From an uncultured Odoribacter sp. (GTDB lineage Bacteria > Bacteroidota > Bacteroidia > Bacteroidales > Marinifilaceae): DNA of 64,000 nt. The stretch's first letter is position 1. The number at the start of each line of letters is the position of its first letter. The DNA is taken from the NCBI GenBank assembly GCA_944321165.1, contig CALUKE010000004.1, positions 248,001-312,000 on the forward strand, read 5' to 3'. The translations under genes and the position numbers were made by a program. This document shows positions 8,892 to 16,929 of this stretch, one piece after another. The notes under the pieces were generated by a model. The model was not told where the DNA came from. It ran no database searches and saw only the letters and a list, made by a program, of their open reading frames with translations.

Positions 8892-9723
8892 TATTCCCGA
8901 TCTGCTCGATCTTTTCCAATAAACCCGTATGTTCCTTTTCTTCCAGAAAACTATAGAAACGCACTGCTATACCGACCACAAAGATCAGTTGCATAAGGCT
9001 CTGTCCCAGGCTGGAGAACAGCAGGCACAAGGTCAATTCATACATTCCGGGCAATTCCTGCACAAACATGGTCTTGAAAGTAACGACCTGATAAGGGATT
9101 GCAAACACATAAGACAAAATCCCTACAATCAATTGCAATACAATTATATAAGCAAAGAAATGCCACCATTTCCCCTTGATCAGACTCCTCGAATCACTCA
9201 TTGCCTCTCCCAAGGAACGGTCCTTCAACATCATATAATAGACTGTCAAAAAGAAAATAACAGCCAGATAAATACCGGGGATAAGCAATAAGATAACCCC
9301 CAGACAGACTATCAGAAAATAAAGAATCCACCACAAAAAGACCGATCCCAAATGCTGCCACATCACCTGCCACACTTCACCCGGTTTCACCGATTCTCCG
9401 TTGCCTGCCGCACATTTATTCTGATAGACCCGGATGTAGGCTATCCCCATCCACGTGATCCAGGCATAAAGCAAGATCGACGAACAATAGCCCAACAAAT
9501 TGTTTATCAACATTTGTGGCGGAAGATCGGTATCCGAAGAATATACCATCATGGCAAACATCTCCCGGGTAGAGGCATTCTTGAGAAACAGATCGACAAG
9601 CACCAGCGGCAAGACGATCCAGACAAATGACTTCAACAGAGATTTCCACTCCTGTTTGACAAAACGGAAAGTAAGTGTGATGGAATCACTGAACCCGCAA
9701 ACCTGATTAAAACTGAATTTCAT
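8854..9723 (-). CDS. multi-pass membrane protein of the MoxR/SpoIIM cluster
   Basis: This 289-residue protein has six or so hydrophobic segments (about 33-47, 75-98, 125-160, 185-210, 235-260), separated by short loops. The N-terminal part (DSITLTFRFVKQEWKSLLKSF) and the later GVILLLIPGIYLAVIFFLTVYYMMLKD resemble the glycerophosphoryl diester phosphodiesterase membrane-domain/DUF975-like group, whose function is unknown. It lies between the SpoIIM gene and the DUF4129-like gene with overlapping or near-touching ends, so it is cotranscribed. No catalytic motif is visible. Confidence 0.7.
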   Translation of the reverse strand: MKFSFNQVCGFSDSITLTFRFVKQEWKSLLKSFVWIVLPLVLVDLFLKNASTREMFAMMVYSSDTDLPPQMLINNLLGYCSSILLYAWITWMGIAYIRVYQNKCAAGNGESVKPGEVWQVMWQHLGSVFLWWILYFLIVCLGVILLLIPGIYLAVIFFLTVYYMMLKDRSLGEAMSDSRSLIKGKWWHFFAYIIVLQLIVGILSYVFAIPYQVVTFKTMFVQELPGMYELTLCLLFSSLGQSLMQLIFVVGIAVRFYSFLEEKEHTGLLEKIEQIGNNDQPVADREENH

Positions 9724-9726
9724 AGT

Positions 9727-10695
9727 TCAAATATCTAAATTAGCTGTTATTTCACATCGTTTATGGCGAAACACCCATGGCAGCCAGAGAAAGTAAGCGA
9801 TAACCGCTATTAGGGAAAGGGCGACACAAAAGCCCCCGATGGCCGGTGTCGCATCGGCGTAACGGGTAATATAACTCTCGACAAAGGCTGCCAGGATAAA
9901 AAAGGGAACCAAACCGGCTACCATTTTCATACCGTGCATAGCTCCTTGTTGAAAAGAATACAAACGGGGATAAGTTCCCGGAAACAGGAAACTGTTGCCC
10001 ATGATCAAACCGGCAGCACCGGCCACAACGATCGCAGTAATCTCAAAAGTACCGTGAGCCCATATCGACAGAGAGGAATGCAACAACAAACCGTACTTGA
10101 AAAAAAGATAGTGAAAGGTTCCCAGCATCACGCCATTTTGAAAAAGGATCCACAAGGTACCCGCAGAGAAAAACAGGCCATAGGCAAAAGCCAGGAAGGC
10201 CACCCGTACATTATTGACCAAGATTTGCAGAAACATTTCCCAGGCCTTTCCCTGAGCGTATACTCCCATCGGCGTACCGGAACGGATATTCTCGAGAGTC
10301 ATGTTCACATAGGTATCCCCCAGGATCAGCCGCACAAAAGATTCCTCATGAGCTGCAGAAAATACGCCGATACCCACAGAAAACAGAAAAAAGCAGCACG
10401 CAAACAGCAAAGTCCGGTATTTCGATGCCAACAAGGAAGGCATTTCATGTGTCCAGAAATAAAAAACAGAACGATTCTTTTGTTTCGCCCGAGCATGAAT
10501 GTTTCCCTGATAAGCGGCCAACAACTGATTGAGATAAGGAACAACCCGGCTATCCGGATAAAAAGTCCGGGCATATGCCAGATCATCCGACAATTCGATG
10601 AAATTAGCTGCCAGGCGTTCTGCATTCAATGCCTGCCAGTTTTCCATCTTTTTCCATTTTTCCCTATTTTGCGAAATAAAGCGGGCCTCTTTCAT
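9727..10695 (-). CDS. stage II sporulation protein M (SpoIIM) family protein
   Basis: This 322-residue membrane protein has an N-terminal soluble helical region of about 100 residues and then six hydrophobic segments. Features shared with the SpoIIM/DUF95 family are the loop GTPMGVYAQGKAWEMF, then NVRVAFLAFAYG, and LSIWAHGTFEITAIVVAGAAG near residues 215-235. SpoIIM itself is part of the DMP peptidoglycan hydrolase complex of sporulating Firmicutes. This organism type does not sporulate, so the role is presumably a general envelope one. It is the first gene of the minus-strand cluster and faces the RDD gene across an 82-nt divergent intergenic region. Confidence 0.85.
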   Translation of the reverse strand: MKEARFISQNREKWKKMENWQALNAERLAANFIELSDDLAYARTFYPDSRVVPYLNQLLAAYQGNIHARAKQKNRSVFYFWTHEMPSLLASKYRTLLFACCFFLFSVGIGVFSAAHEESFVRLILGDTYVNMTLENIRSGTPMGVYAQGKAWEMFLQILVNNVRVAFLAFAYGLFFSAGTLWILFQNGVMLGTFHYLFFKYGLLLHSSLSIWAHGTFEITAIVVAGAAGLIMGNSFLFPGTYPRLYSFQQGAMHGMKMVAGLVPFFILAAFVESYITRYADATPAIGGFCVALSLIAVIAYFLWLPWVFRHKRCEITANLDI

Positions 10696-10742
10696 AAATC
10701 AAGTTAAAGGCATAAAAGTATATTTTTTTTCGGGAAAAAACA

Positions 10743-10750
10743 TAAGTTTG
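10743..10750 (+). promoter_or_regulatory. -7 box candidate for the RDD gene
   Basis: TAAGTTTG fits TAnnTTTG 28 nt before the ATG at 10778. The region 20 nt upstream is only a T-run, with no clear TTTG. The same 82-nt gap must also hold the divergent promoter of the SpoIIM cluster; TAAAAGTA at 10713-10720 reads TACTTTTA on that strand, one base off the consensus. Confidence 0.4.
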
Positions 10751-10777
10751 TAACTGCAAATCACGATCATTTTTATC

Positions 10778-11494
10778 ATGGGAAGCCAAGAACAAACCGT
10801 CTGCATCGAAACCGCACAAAACGTAAACATCGCCTACAAACCGGCCGGGCTGGTCCTCCGTATCGGAGCAACGCTCATCGATCTGCTGCTGTTGGGCGGG
10901 ATATTTCTACTTTGCCTGTTAATCGCCCTGCAAAGTGCCTTGTTGAAAAGCCTCACCGCAAGTATCGTCCTGCTTGTCGTACTGATGTGCTACCACCTCG
11001 TCTGTGAATATTTCTTCCGGGGGCAGAGCATAGGGAAACAGGTCCTGCATCTGAGAGTCGTCCGTCTCGATGGGCAAAAGCTGACCTTTTGGGATTGTCT
11101 GTTACGATGGAGCTTACGTCTCATCGATATCAGTGCCAGCATGGGTATTTTCGCCATGTTAAGCATCATTCTCAGTTCCAAAATGCAACGTTTAGGCGAT
11201 TTGGCCGCAGGCACCACCGTCATTCAGGAGAGTCGCATGTCCGATTTCAACCGCCCCCATCTATACGACCTACCGGAAGATTACGAAGTGCATTTCCCAC
11301 AGGTAGCCCTGCTCTCCGACAAAGACATGTCCATCATCCGGGAAGTATTTGAAACTTTTCAGAAAAACAAAGAATATGCACTGCTGGAATCGCTCAGCAG
11401 CAGGATCAAAACTTTGACAGGCATAGAAACCGACATGAATCAGCAGCAATTTATAGAGACAGTCATAAAAGATTATATTCGCTTAACCCAATAA
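10778..11494 (+). CDS. RDD-family membrane protein
   Basis: This 238-residue protein opens its membrane domain with the RDD signature: GLVLRIGATLIDLLLLG supplies the Arg and the first Asp. A later cytoplasmic loop FFRGQSIGKQVLHLRVVR is typical of the family, and there are three to four membrane helices within residues 28-140. The C-terminal 90 residues are soluble and helical. RDD proteins are mostly uncharacterised; some act as Na+/H+ or other small-solute transporters. It diverges from the SpoIIM/MoxR cluster, and the pairing is conserved in Bacteroidetes, which suggests a common envelope process. Confidence 0.85.
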   Translation: MGSQEQTVCIETAQNVNIAYKPAGLVLRIGATLIDLLLLGGIFLLCLLIALQSALLKSLTASIVLLVVLMCYHLVCEYFFRGQSIGKQVLHLRVVRLDGQKLTFWDCLLRWSLRLIDISASMGIFAMLSIILSSKMQRLGDLAAGTTVIQESRMSDFNRPHLYDLPEDYEVHFPQVALLSDKDMSIIREVFETFQKNKEYALLESLSSRIKTLTGIETDMNQQQFIETVIKDYIRLTQ

Positions 11495-11552
11495 GGTCCC
11501 CAATAAATACTTAAAAAAAACAGTTTACATGAGGAAAAATGTTTATTTTGTT

Positions 11553-11560
11553 TAAATTTG
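11553..11560 (+). promoter_or_regulatory. -7 box candidate for the small DUF5684-like gene
   Basis: TAAATTTG matches TAnnTTTG exactly, 48 nt before the ATG at 11608. The usual TTTG box is not seen at 19-21 nt; a TTTA lies at 11542. Support is from the -7 element only. Confidence 0.4.
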
Positions 11561-11607
11561 CCAAAAGAAGGGGATTACTATTTCTTTAACTGTAAAAATT
11601 TAAAACC

Positions 11608-11946
11608 ATGATTGGAGTTATTATTTATCTGGCCATTATCGTCGTCGTCATCGCCGGCATGTGGAAAACATTTGAAAAAGCAGGACAACCGGGCTGGGGA
11701 TGTATCATTCCTATTTACAATCTTTATCTGATGACTCAAATTGCCGCCAAACCGGGCTGGTGGGTCATCATGTTTTTCATCCCGCTGGTCAACATTGTCT
11801 TTGCCATCATGCTTTACCATGAAATTGCCAAAAGATTCGGACAGGGTGTCGGTTTTACCATCGGATTGGTATTACTGCCTTGCATTTTCTTCCCGATTTT
11901 GGGATTCGGGAACTACACCTATCAGCCAGTAGTTTCTGCACAATAA
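11608..11946 (+). CDS. small membrane protein, DUF5684-like
   Basis: This 112-residue protein has four hydrophobic stretches (about 3-16, 48-70 and 80-97 are the clearest). Its central motif GQPGWGCIIPIYNLY followed by AAKPGWWVIMFFIPLVNIV is characteristic of the DUF5684 and signal-peptidase-I-associated small membrane proteins. No catalytic residues are visible and the function is unknown. It has its own promoter candidate and a strong bidirectional terminator, so it is a stand-alone unit between the MoxR cluster and uptake locus 1. Confidence 0.8.
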   Translation: MIGVIIYLAIIVVVIAGMWKTFEKAGQPGWGCIIPIYNLYLMTQIAAKPGWWVIMFFIPLVNIVFAIMLYHEIAKRFGQGVGFTIGLVLLPCIFFPILGFGNYTYQPVVSAQ

Positions 11947-11957
11947 TCTTTTTTTAA

Positions 11958-11997
11958 AAATAACCCCTAAAAGTTTTTCTACTTTTAGGGGTTATTT
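11958..11997. terminator. bidirectional terminator between the DUF5684-like gene and locus 1
   Basis: A perfect 16-bp stem has arms at 11958-11973 and 11982-11997 (core AACCCCTAAAAG) and an 8-nt loop. Each arm ends in an A/T run, so the hairpin works on both strands. It stops the small membrane-protein gene on the plus strand and the tlpA gene of locus 1 (stop at 12004) on the minus strand. Confidence 0.9.
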
Positions 11998-12003
11998 GTC
12001 AAA

Positions 12004-13122
12004 CTACAACACCTTGTTCAGAATAGCCAGAATTTCTTGATAGTTGGCCGTTTCGCCCAAGATCCGGTTGTTTTCATCCAACAGGAAAACCCGGGGAATA
12101 CCGGTTATACGGTATTTTTTCGCAGTTTCTCCGGATGTACCATCGAGATTGCTGGCCTGCAGCCAGGGAAGTCCGTCTGCCTCCACGGCCTTTTTCCATG
12201 CCTCCGAAGAGGTATCCATGGAAACTCCCAACATCACCAATCCTTTCTCCTTATATTGCTCATAAATCTCTTTCAGATGAGGATTGGCAGCCCGGCAAGG
12301 TCCGCACCAGGATGCCCAGAAATCAATTAATTTCACTTTCCCTTTCAGATCGCCCAGTGAAATCGTATCGCCGGCAAGAGTTGCCAGTCTGAAATCAGGA
12401 GCCGGAGATCCCGGAGTCAATTTTTGCAACACCAAGAGACGATCCTGCAGCACCTTGCCCTCCAGCGTGTTCAGCATGGTATCTGCCAAAAGAGACATTT
12501 TCTTTTGCAGCCCTTCATAAGACAAATAGCGATACTTGGAATACACCAGACTCAATCCGATGAGGTTATCCTTATTGGCAGAAATAAATTCATTCTCATG
12601 AATATCATAGCTGGCTCCCATTTGCTGCAAATAAAAACGGTTATGCATCTTCGTCGCCACATCTCCCTGTTCATCTGCCTGCTGAATCACATTCATCACA
12701 GAATCCAACTGGGCAAAATCTTTCCGCTGTATCTCATAAAGCTGATTCCGTTTTTGCTGCCATTTTCCACCATTCACCTTATAATTCCGGAAATCACTGA
12801 GATCTGCCTTAAAAATATCCACAGAAAAAACGGTATCCTCCATCATCAAAGGAATTTCTCCCTTTATCCTACGGTCAGCAAAACGCAGATAATAAATCTG
12901 TGGCTGTTCCATCTGACCTTTAAACTGAAATTTTCCATCCTGCGGTATCACCTGCTGCAAGGTATCCCAGCTTCCATTTTCCTTTGCCCGCAACAGTACC
13001 AAAGCACTTTCAGACTGCACCTCACTGCGTCCGTTGATTGTAAAAGTCCCCGACTCCTTCGCACCGGAACATCCGCCCAGCAACATCATCCCGATCCAAG
13101 CGATCCAACTAATTTTTCTCAT
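12004..13122 (-). CDS. locus 1 TlpA-type thioredoxin lipoprotein
   Basis: This 372-residue protein is a predicted lipoprotein (lipobox LGGC, lipidated Cys at 18). An N-terminal DUF4369-like beta domain (about 25-120, opening TFTINGRSEVQSESALVLL), a helical linker, and a C-terminal TlpA/ResA-like thioredoxin domain from about 240 follow, with WCGPC at 272-276 and the cis-Pro loop GIPRVFLLD. It should face the periplasm and reduce disulfides of partner proteins or cargo. It is the last gene of locus 1. I start at the ATG at 13122; a TTG two codons earlier is in frame but adds nothing. Substrate is unknown. Confidence 0.9.
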   Translation of the reverse strand: MRKISWIAWIGMMLLGGCSGAKESGTFTINGRSEVQSESALVLLRAKENGSWDTLQQVIPQDGKFQFKGQMEQPQIYYLRFADRRIKGEIPLMMEDTVFSVDIFKADLSDFRNYKVNGGKWQQKRNQLYEIQRKDFAQLDSVMNVIQQADEQGDVATKMHNRFYLQQMGASYDIHENEFISANKDNLIGLSLVYSKYRYLSYEGLQKKMSLLADTMLNTLEGKVLQDRLLVLQKLTPGSPAPDFRLATLAGDTISLGDLKGKVKLIDFWASWCGPCRAANPHLKEIYEQYKEKGLVMLGVSMDTSSEAWKKAVEADGLPWLQASNLDGTSGETAKKYRITGIPRVFLLDENNRILGETANYQEILAILNKVL

Positions 13123-13143
13123 ATACAACTATTTAAATTAACA

Positions 13144-14703
13144 TTATTTCCCAGTTTCCCGATAAGCGATATCAACGATCTTGCCTAAATTTTCCCACTG
13201 TTTTTTCAATTCCAACGGCCGCATCAACTTCGGCACCTCATACAATCTCATAATACCGCTTTCACTCAACTCCGTACCATCATTTTTATAGCTTCCTACC
13301 ACCAACATGCTCTCCCGGGCCCGCTGCCAGCTTTCATATGCGATACTCCCGACCAGCTTGTTAAATTTCAATACAGTAATCTGTTCACCGGGGAAAGTGA
13401 GTACCCGCTGTGCCGGAGTATTCGGTTCTTCCAGGTTATACTGGTAAATCTCATTCTTATCTGTCAAATAAAACAGATAACGATTTTCAGGGGCAAAGGC
13501 ATATTTCAGAATCTTATCCGATTCATTCCGCCTCAACTCCATGTAATAACGGGGATAGTTCTTACCGCCTTCGCCATGTTCGATGCCATAAATGTACTGC
13601 TTGCCAAGTTCCTCACCGCAAACGGCAAAGGTGTAATTATCCTTCGTACATTCCATATACAGCAAATCCATTCCGGTATATATGTCAAAAGAGACATTCC
13701 CGGACGACAGCTGCAATTCCTGCGGATAATTCCACATGCTGTAATCATCCAGGTATTCCCGGAAACACTGATTGGTATTGTCATACAGAATGACAGAAGC
13801 TTCCAGTTTATAACTGCCGTTCGGACAGCCTATCCAGGGAGAACACTCGAATAGCTCTTCTCCCCAGCTTTCTGCCGTATAATTCTTCAGATTCCCATAA
13901 ACATCTCCATAATCATCCGGATTCCGGCCATAAAGCGAACCGTCGTCCAACACCATCAAGTCGGCCCGGGAATTTCTCGCCACGCAGAACACCTGATTGG
14001 CCATCGGAATCATCGGCAATACGATTCCGAACATCAGATTCATATCGGTAGCCGCACTGACAGCCATGGTCTCTCCGTCCATGTTCCAAGTACCTTTTTC
14101 AGTACGGACCAGACGATTGCTTCCCTGCAACCGGTAACTGAAACAGAGACGAATCGGCTTTCCGATCTTATAATCATTGTCTTTCCAGATATTCCGGGAA
14201 ATCAAATCTTCCGTCTCCGTCATATTGGAAATCATATCCAAACGGGCCTCTCCATCCTCATCACACAAAATCATCCAACCGTCACTGACAGCAGTTCTCA
14301 GTCGCAAATAAAAATCCTGCTTTTTCTGTATACCGGTCAAAGTGTCCTTCACCCAGAAAAAACCACAGTAATCACCACTTTTCTCAACCAACGGATAATT
14401 CAGGTCCTTGGTCCGCGCAATGGTAAAATCAATCAAATTACCGGTCGTATCCGTCGTTTCACTCGATTTTCCCATCAATTTCCACTCGTAAGTATACGGT
14501 TCTTTCCCTTTCTCATAAAGCGAGCTGGTAATATCCGGCTGGAAACGCAAAGTATCCACATAAGTCAATTTCTCAATCCACACATCCTCGGGAATTCCCG
14601 AGATCACCAATTCATTGACCGGACGATAATCATAATTTCCCTTATCCTGAAAACAGGATACACACCCCAGTATTAAAACTGTTATTATCAATATATATTT
14701 CAT
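13144..14703 (-). CDS. locus 1 PKD-like family lipoprotein
   Basis: This 519-residue protein has a lipoprotein signal (LGCVSC; Cys at about 17). It continues with CFQDKGNYDYRPVNELVISGIPED, the typical opening of the PKD-like family lipoproteins found after SusD and DUF4843 genes. A PKD-like beta-sandwich lies at about 30-125 (PYTYEWKLMG), followed by a beta-rich body. These are taken to be surface-exposed accessory binding proteins of SusCD systems, occupying the place of SusE/SusF. No enzyme motif is visible. A related protein of similar length stands at the same position in locus 3. The gap to the neighbours is 11 and 21 nt. Confidence 0.82.
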   Translation of the reverse strand: MKYILIITVLILGCVSCFQDKGNYDYRPVNELVISGIPEDVWIEKLTYVDTLRFQPDITSSLYEKGKEPYTYEWKLMGKSSETTDTTGNLIDFTIARTKDLNYPLVEKSGDYCGFFWVKDTLTGIQKKQDFYLRLRTAVSDGWMILCDEDGEARLDMISNMTETEDLISRNIWKDNDYKIGKPIRLCFSYRLQGSNRLVRTEKGTWNMDGETMAVSAATDMNLMFGIVLPMIPMANQVFCVARNSRADLMVLDDGSLYGRNPDDYGDVYGNLKNYTAESWGEELFECSPWIGCPNGSYKLEASVILYDNTNQCFREYLDDYSMWNYPQELQLSSGNVSFDIYTGMDLLYMECTKDNYTFAVCGEELGKQYIYGIEHGEGGKNYPRYYMELRRNESDKILKYAFAPENRYLFYLTDKNEIYQYNLEEPNTPAQRVLTFPGEQITVLKFNKLVGSIAYESWQRARESMLVVGSYKNDGTELSESGIMRLYEVPKLMRPLELKKQWENLGKIVDIAYRETGK

Positions 14704-14714
14704 ATCCCTCTATT

Positions 14715-15485
14715 TTAATAATATGCCATTTCTCCCATTTCTATTTCCACTCCATTCTCATCCAGAGTCGGATTATAATAAAAATATTCAGCCATTTGAA
14801 TAGAAATAAAACGCACCTTTGCATAAGTCAAAGCACCGTCACTGTCCAAAGGCAACTGAAACATCTTGCGATCGATTTCCATGACATCGCACATGGTGAT
14901 ACCTTTCACTTCCGACCATTCGCCCACATAATCTTCCATGGTTCCCCACCAGGACGGTTTCGGAAATTTTTCATCCTGCTTGATCACCCGATGTTCGTCA
15001 TACATATAAGGAGTCAGCAGATTGCCCAGTGAGTCTTCCGGCTGCATCCAGCGCATATAACCGAAATCGAATTCTTCATTCTCTTCCAGAAATATTTCAA
15101 AATAGCTCACATCTTGATCTTTGTCTCTCAACAAAGTAATCGGAATATCGACATGATCGGCCATCGGAGGCATCTCATATTCCAAAGGAAACTCTTTATA
15201 GTGAACCCCTTCCTCTGCCCTTACAGAGTCAGGAAATTCAGTAAATACCCGGATCGTAAATTTCCGGGGGTAATCGGTCACCTTTCCGAACAGATTCACA
15301 CGCAGATTCAATACCGCCTCTTCCACATCCGAATCGACTATACCCCAGGAATAGGTCAAAGTATCATCGTCCTCCATGCTGAAATAAATGGAACTGCCCC
15401 CGGAATACACATCCAGATCCTGTTCACATCCAGTCAAGAGCTTAAATAAACACAGGCTAAGTACAATATATTTCAAATACTTCAT
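14715..15485 (-). CDS. locus 1 DUF4843 lipoprotein
   Basis: This 256-residue protein is a predicted lipoprotein (LLTGC; Cys at about 20). After the signal comes YSGGSSIYFSMEDDDTLTYSWG, the opening of the DUF4843 family, a beta-sandwich domain encoded beside SusD genes. The C-terminal part ends EYFYYNPTLDENGVEIEMGE, which resembles the end of the locus 3 copy (NPTRDENGDWIEPW). It is presumably a surface or outer-membrane-anchored accessory subunit of the SusCD pair; the ligand is unknown. I use the ATG at 15485; an in-frame TTG at 15494 would overlap the susD stop. Confidence 0.85.
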   Translation of the reverse strand: MKYLKYIVLSLCLFKLLTGCEQDLDVYSGGSSIYFSMEDDDTLTYSWGIVDSDVEEAVLNLRVNLFGKVTDYPRKFTIRVFTEFPDSVRAEEGVHYKEFPLEYEMPPMADHVDIPITLLRDKDQDVSYFEIFLEENEEFDFGYMRWMQPEDSLGNLLTPYMYDEHRVIKQDEKFPKPSWWGTMEDYVGEWSEVKGITMCDVMEIDRKMFQLPLDSDGALTYAKVRFISIQMAEYFYYNPTLDENGVEIEMGEMAYY

Positions 15486-15490
15486 AACAA

Positions 15491-16918
15491 TCAATTATAT
15501 TGGGTTTCACTTTCAGGTATAGGGAACACATAATTACTGTACGATATGGGCACCGTTCCTCCCGGTTCCGTCGCAGAATAGATCTCCGGATAATTTTTCC
15601 GCTTGTAATAGAAAAACAACTGTCCTTCCAGCCAAAATTCCCGATAATATTCCAGATCCAATACCCCTTCTACGGACTGATAGCTAGGCATATTCGGCAG
15701 ATCTCTGGCATTTAATACCGTATTCAGATAAGCCTTTGCCGTAGTTTCATCTTCTTCACACTCTGCTGCAATATAGTAGGCTTCGCTGACTCTCAACATG
15801 GGAATCATCTGGTTATAAAGAGTATCCGCATTTATTGCTTTATATTTATTCACTGCTTTGTAGGATGTTCCGGCATTGCTGAAAGTTGAACTCATATAAG
15901 CCTTGTAGCGATAATCGCTCAACCTGTTTTCAAACATTGTCGTCACCACATTATCCAGCGGAGCCAACATAGAAGTGATTTTCAGATTCTCCCAATCGAA
16001 ATAATCGGTATAAATCGTTCCCCGATTGACATTTTGCAAGGCAAATACCAATTCAGAAGAGAAAACCCGGTCTGGATTGTCAGAACTGCTGGATATCGCA
16101 GCATTTTCCACCCAGGGGAATTTATCCTCCTGTACGGCAATCACTTCCTTGGCAGCTTCCAAGGCCGTCACTTTATCTCCCATATAAAGGGCTGCTCTTG
16201 CCTGTAACAATTTCACGGCATAATAGTTCATACGCAATACCCGCCATCCATAAAACGCATTCGCATCATTGACGGCCTGCGGTTTCTGTTCCAGAATCGG
16301 ATCATCCTTCAAATAAGTGGCGGCTGCGTTCAAATCCTCCATCACCGCCTTCATAAAATCTTCAGCCGTCAGACTCTCTGCCACCACCAGTCGAAATTCC
16401 TTATAATAAGGGATTGTCTTCTGTACGCCATCCGCCAGTTGATAAACGGGTCCATACAAACGGAACAGGTCGAAATGCATATACGCTCTCAATGCCAGGG
16501 CTTCTCCTTTAATCAGATTATAATAGGCATCCGACAACACCTCGCGTCTTTCCTCACAATTTTTCAATATCAAGTTGATGTTGGAAATCAGATGATAACC
16601 GGTTTCCCAGATATTGGCGATCTTGCTTTCCATGGTCAAGCTTCTGTAGTTGAACGTCATCGCCTGATACCGACTATCCGCATCCTTATTAATGTTATAA
16701 CGCTGGGCAATGATCTCCAGCAACTCATAACTGAGCGATTGTCCATAAAGGGCATTATCATTCAAATCAATGTAAACCCCGTTGAGAGCCATCTCAAATC
16801 CCCGCTGTGTGCTAAAAGTGGCATCTTCAGAGATACGGTCATTCGGTTTTACATCCAGCCAATTATTGCAGGAAGAAAGTATAACCCCCGTAATGATTAA
16901 AATCAAATATCTTTTCAT
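15491..16918 (-). CDS. locus 1 RagB/SusD-family lipoprotein
   Basis: This 475-residue protein has a lipobox ending LSSC (Cys at 16), followed by NNWLDVKPND, the classical SusD start. TPR-like helices carry the family motifs, with EALALRAYMHFDLFRLYGP near 132-150 and a C-terminal EFWLEGQLFFYYKRKNYPEI. SusD-like proteins form the lid that delivers ligand to the SusC barrel at the cell surface. It lies directly behind susC (11-nt gap). The closest relative in the window is the SusD of locus 3, with shared NWLDV.P opening and RxYMHFDxxRLxxP segment, so both probably bind similar ligands. Confidence 0.95.
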   Translation of the reverse strand: MKRYLILIITGVILSSCNNWLDVKPNDRISEDATFSTQRGFEMALNGVYIDLNDNALYGQSLSYELLEIIAQRYNINKDADSRYQAMTFNYRSLTMESKIANIWETGYHLISNINLILKNCEERREVLSDAYYNLIKGEALALRAYMHFDLFRLYGPVYQLADGVQKTIPYYKEFRLVVAESLTAEDFMKAVMEDLNAAATYLKDDPILEQKPQAVNDANAFYGWRVLRMNYYAVKLLQARAALYMGDKVTALEAAKEVIAVQEDKFPWVENAAISSSSDNPDRVFSSELVFALQNVNRGTIYTDYFDWENLKITSMLAPLDNVVTTMFENRLSDYRYKAYMSSTFSNAGTSYKAVNKYKAINADTLYNQMIPMLRVSEAYYIAAECEEDETTAKAYLNTVLNARDLPNMPSYQSVEGVLDLEYYREFWLEGQLFFYYKRKNYPEIYSATEPGGTVPISYSNYVFPIPESETQYN

Positions 16919-16929
16919 TATTCTATCTA

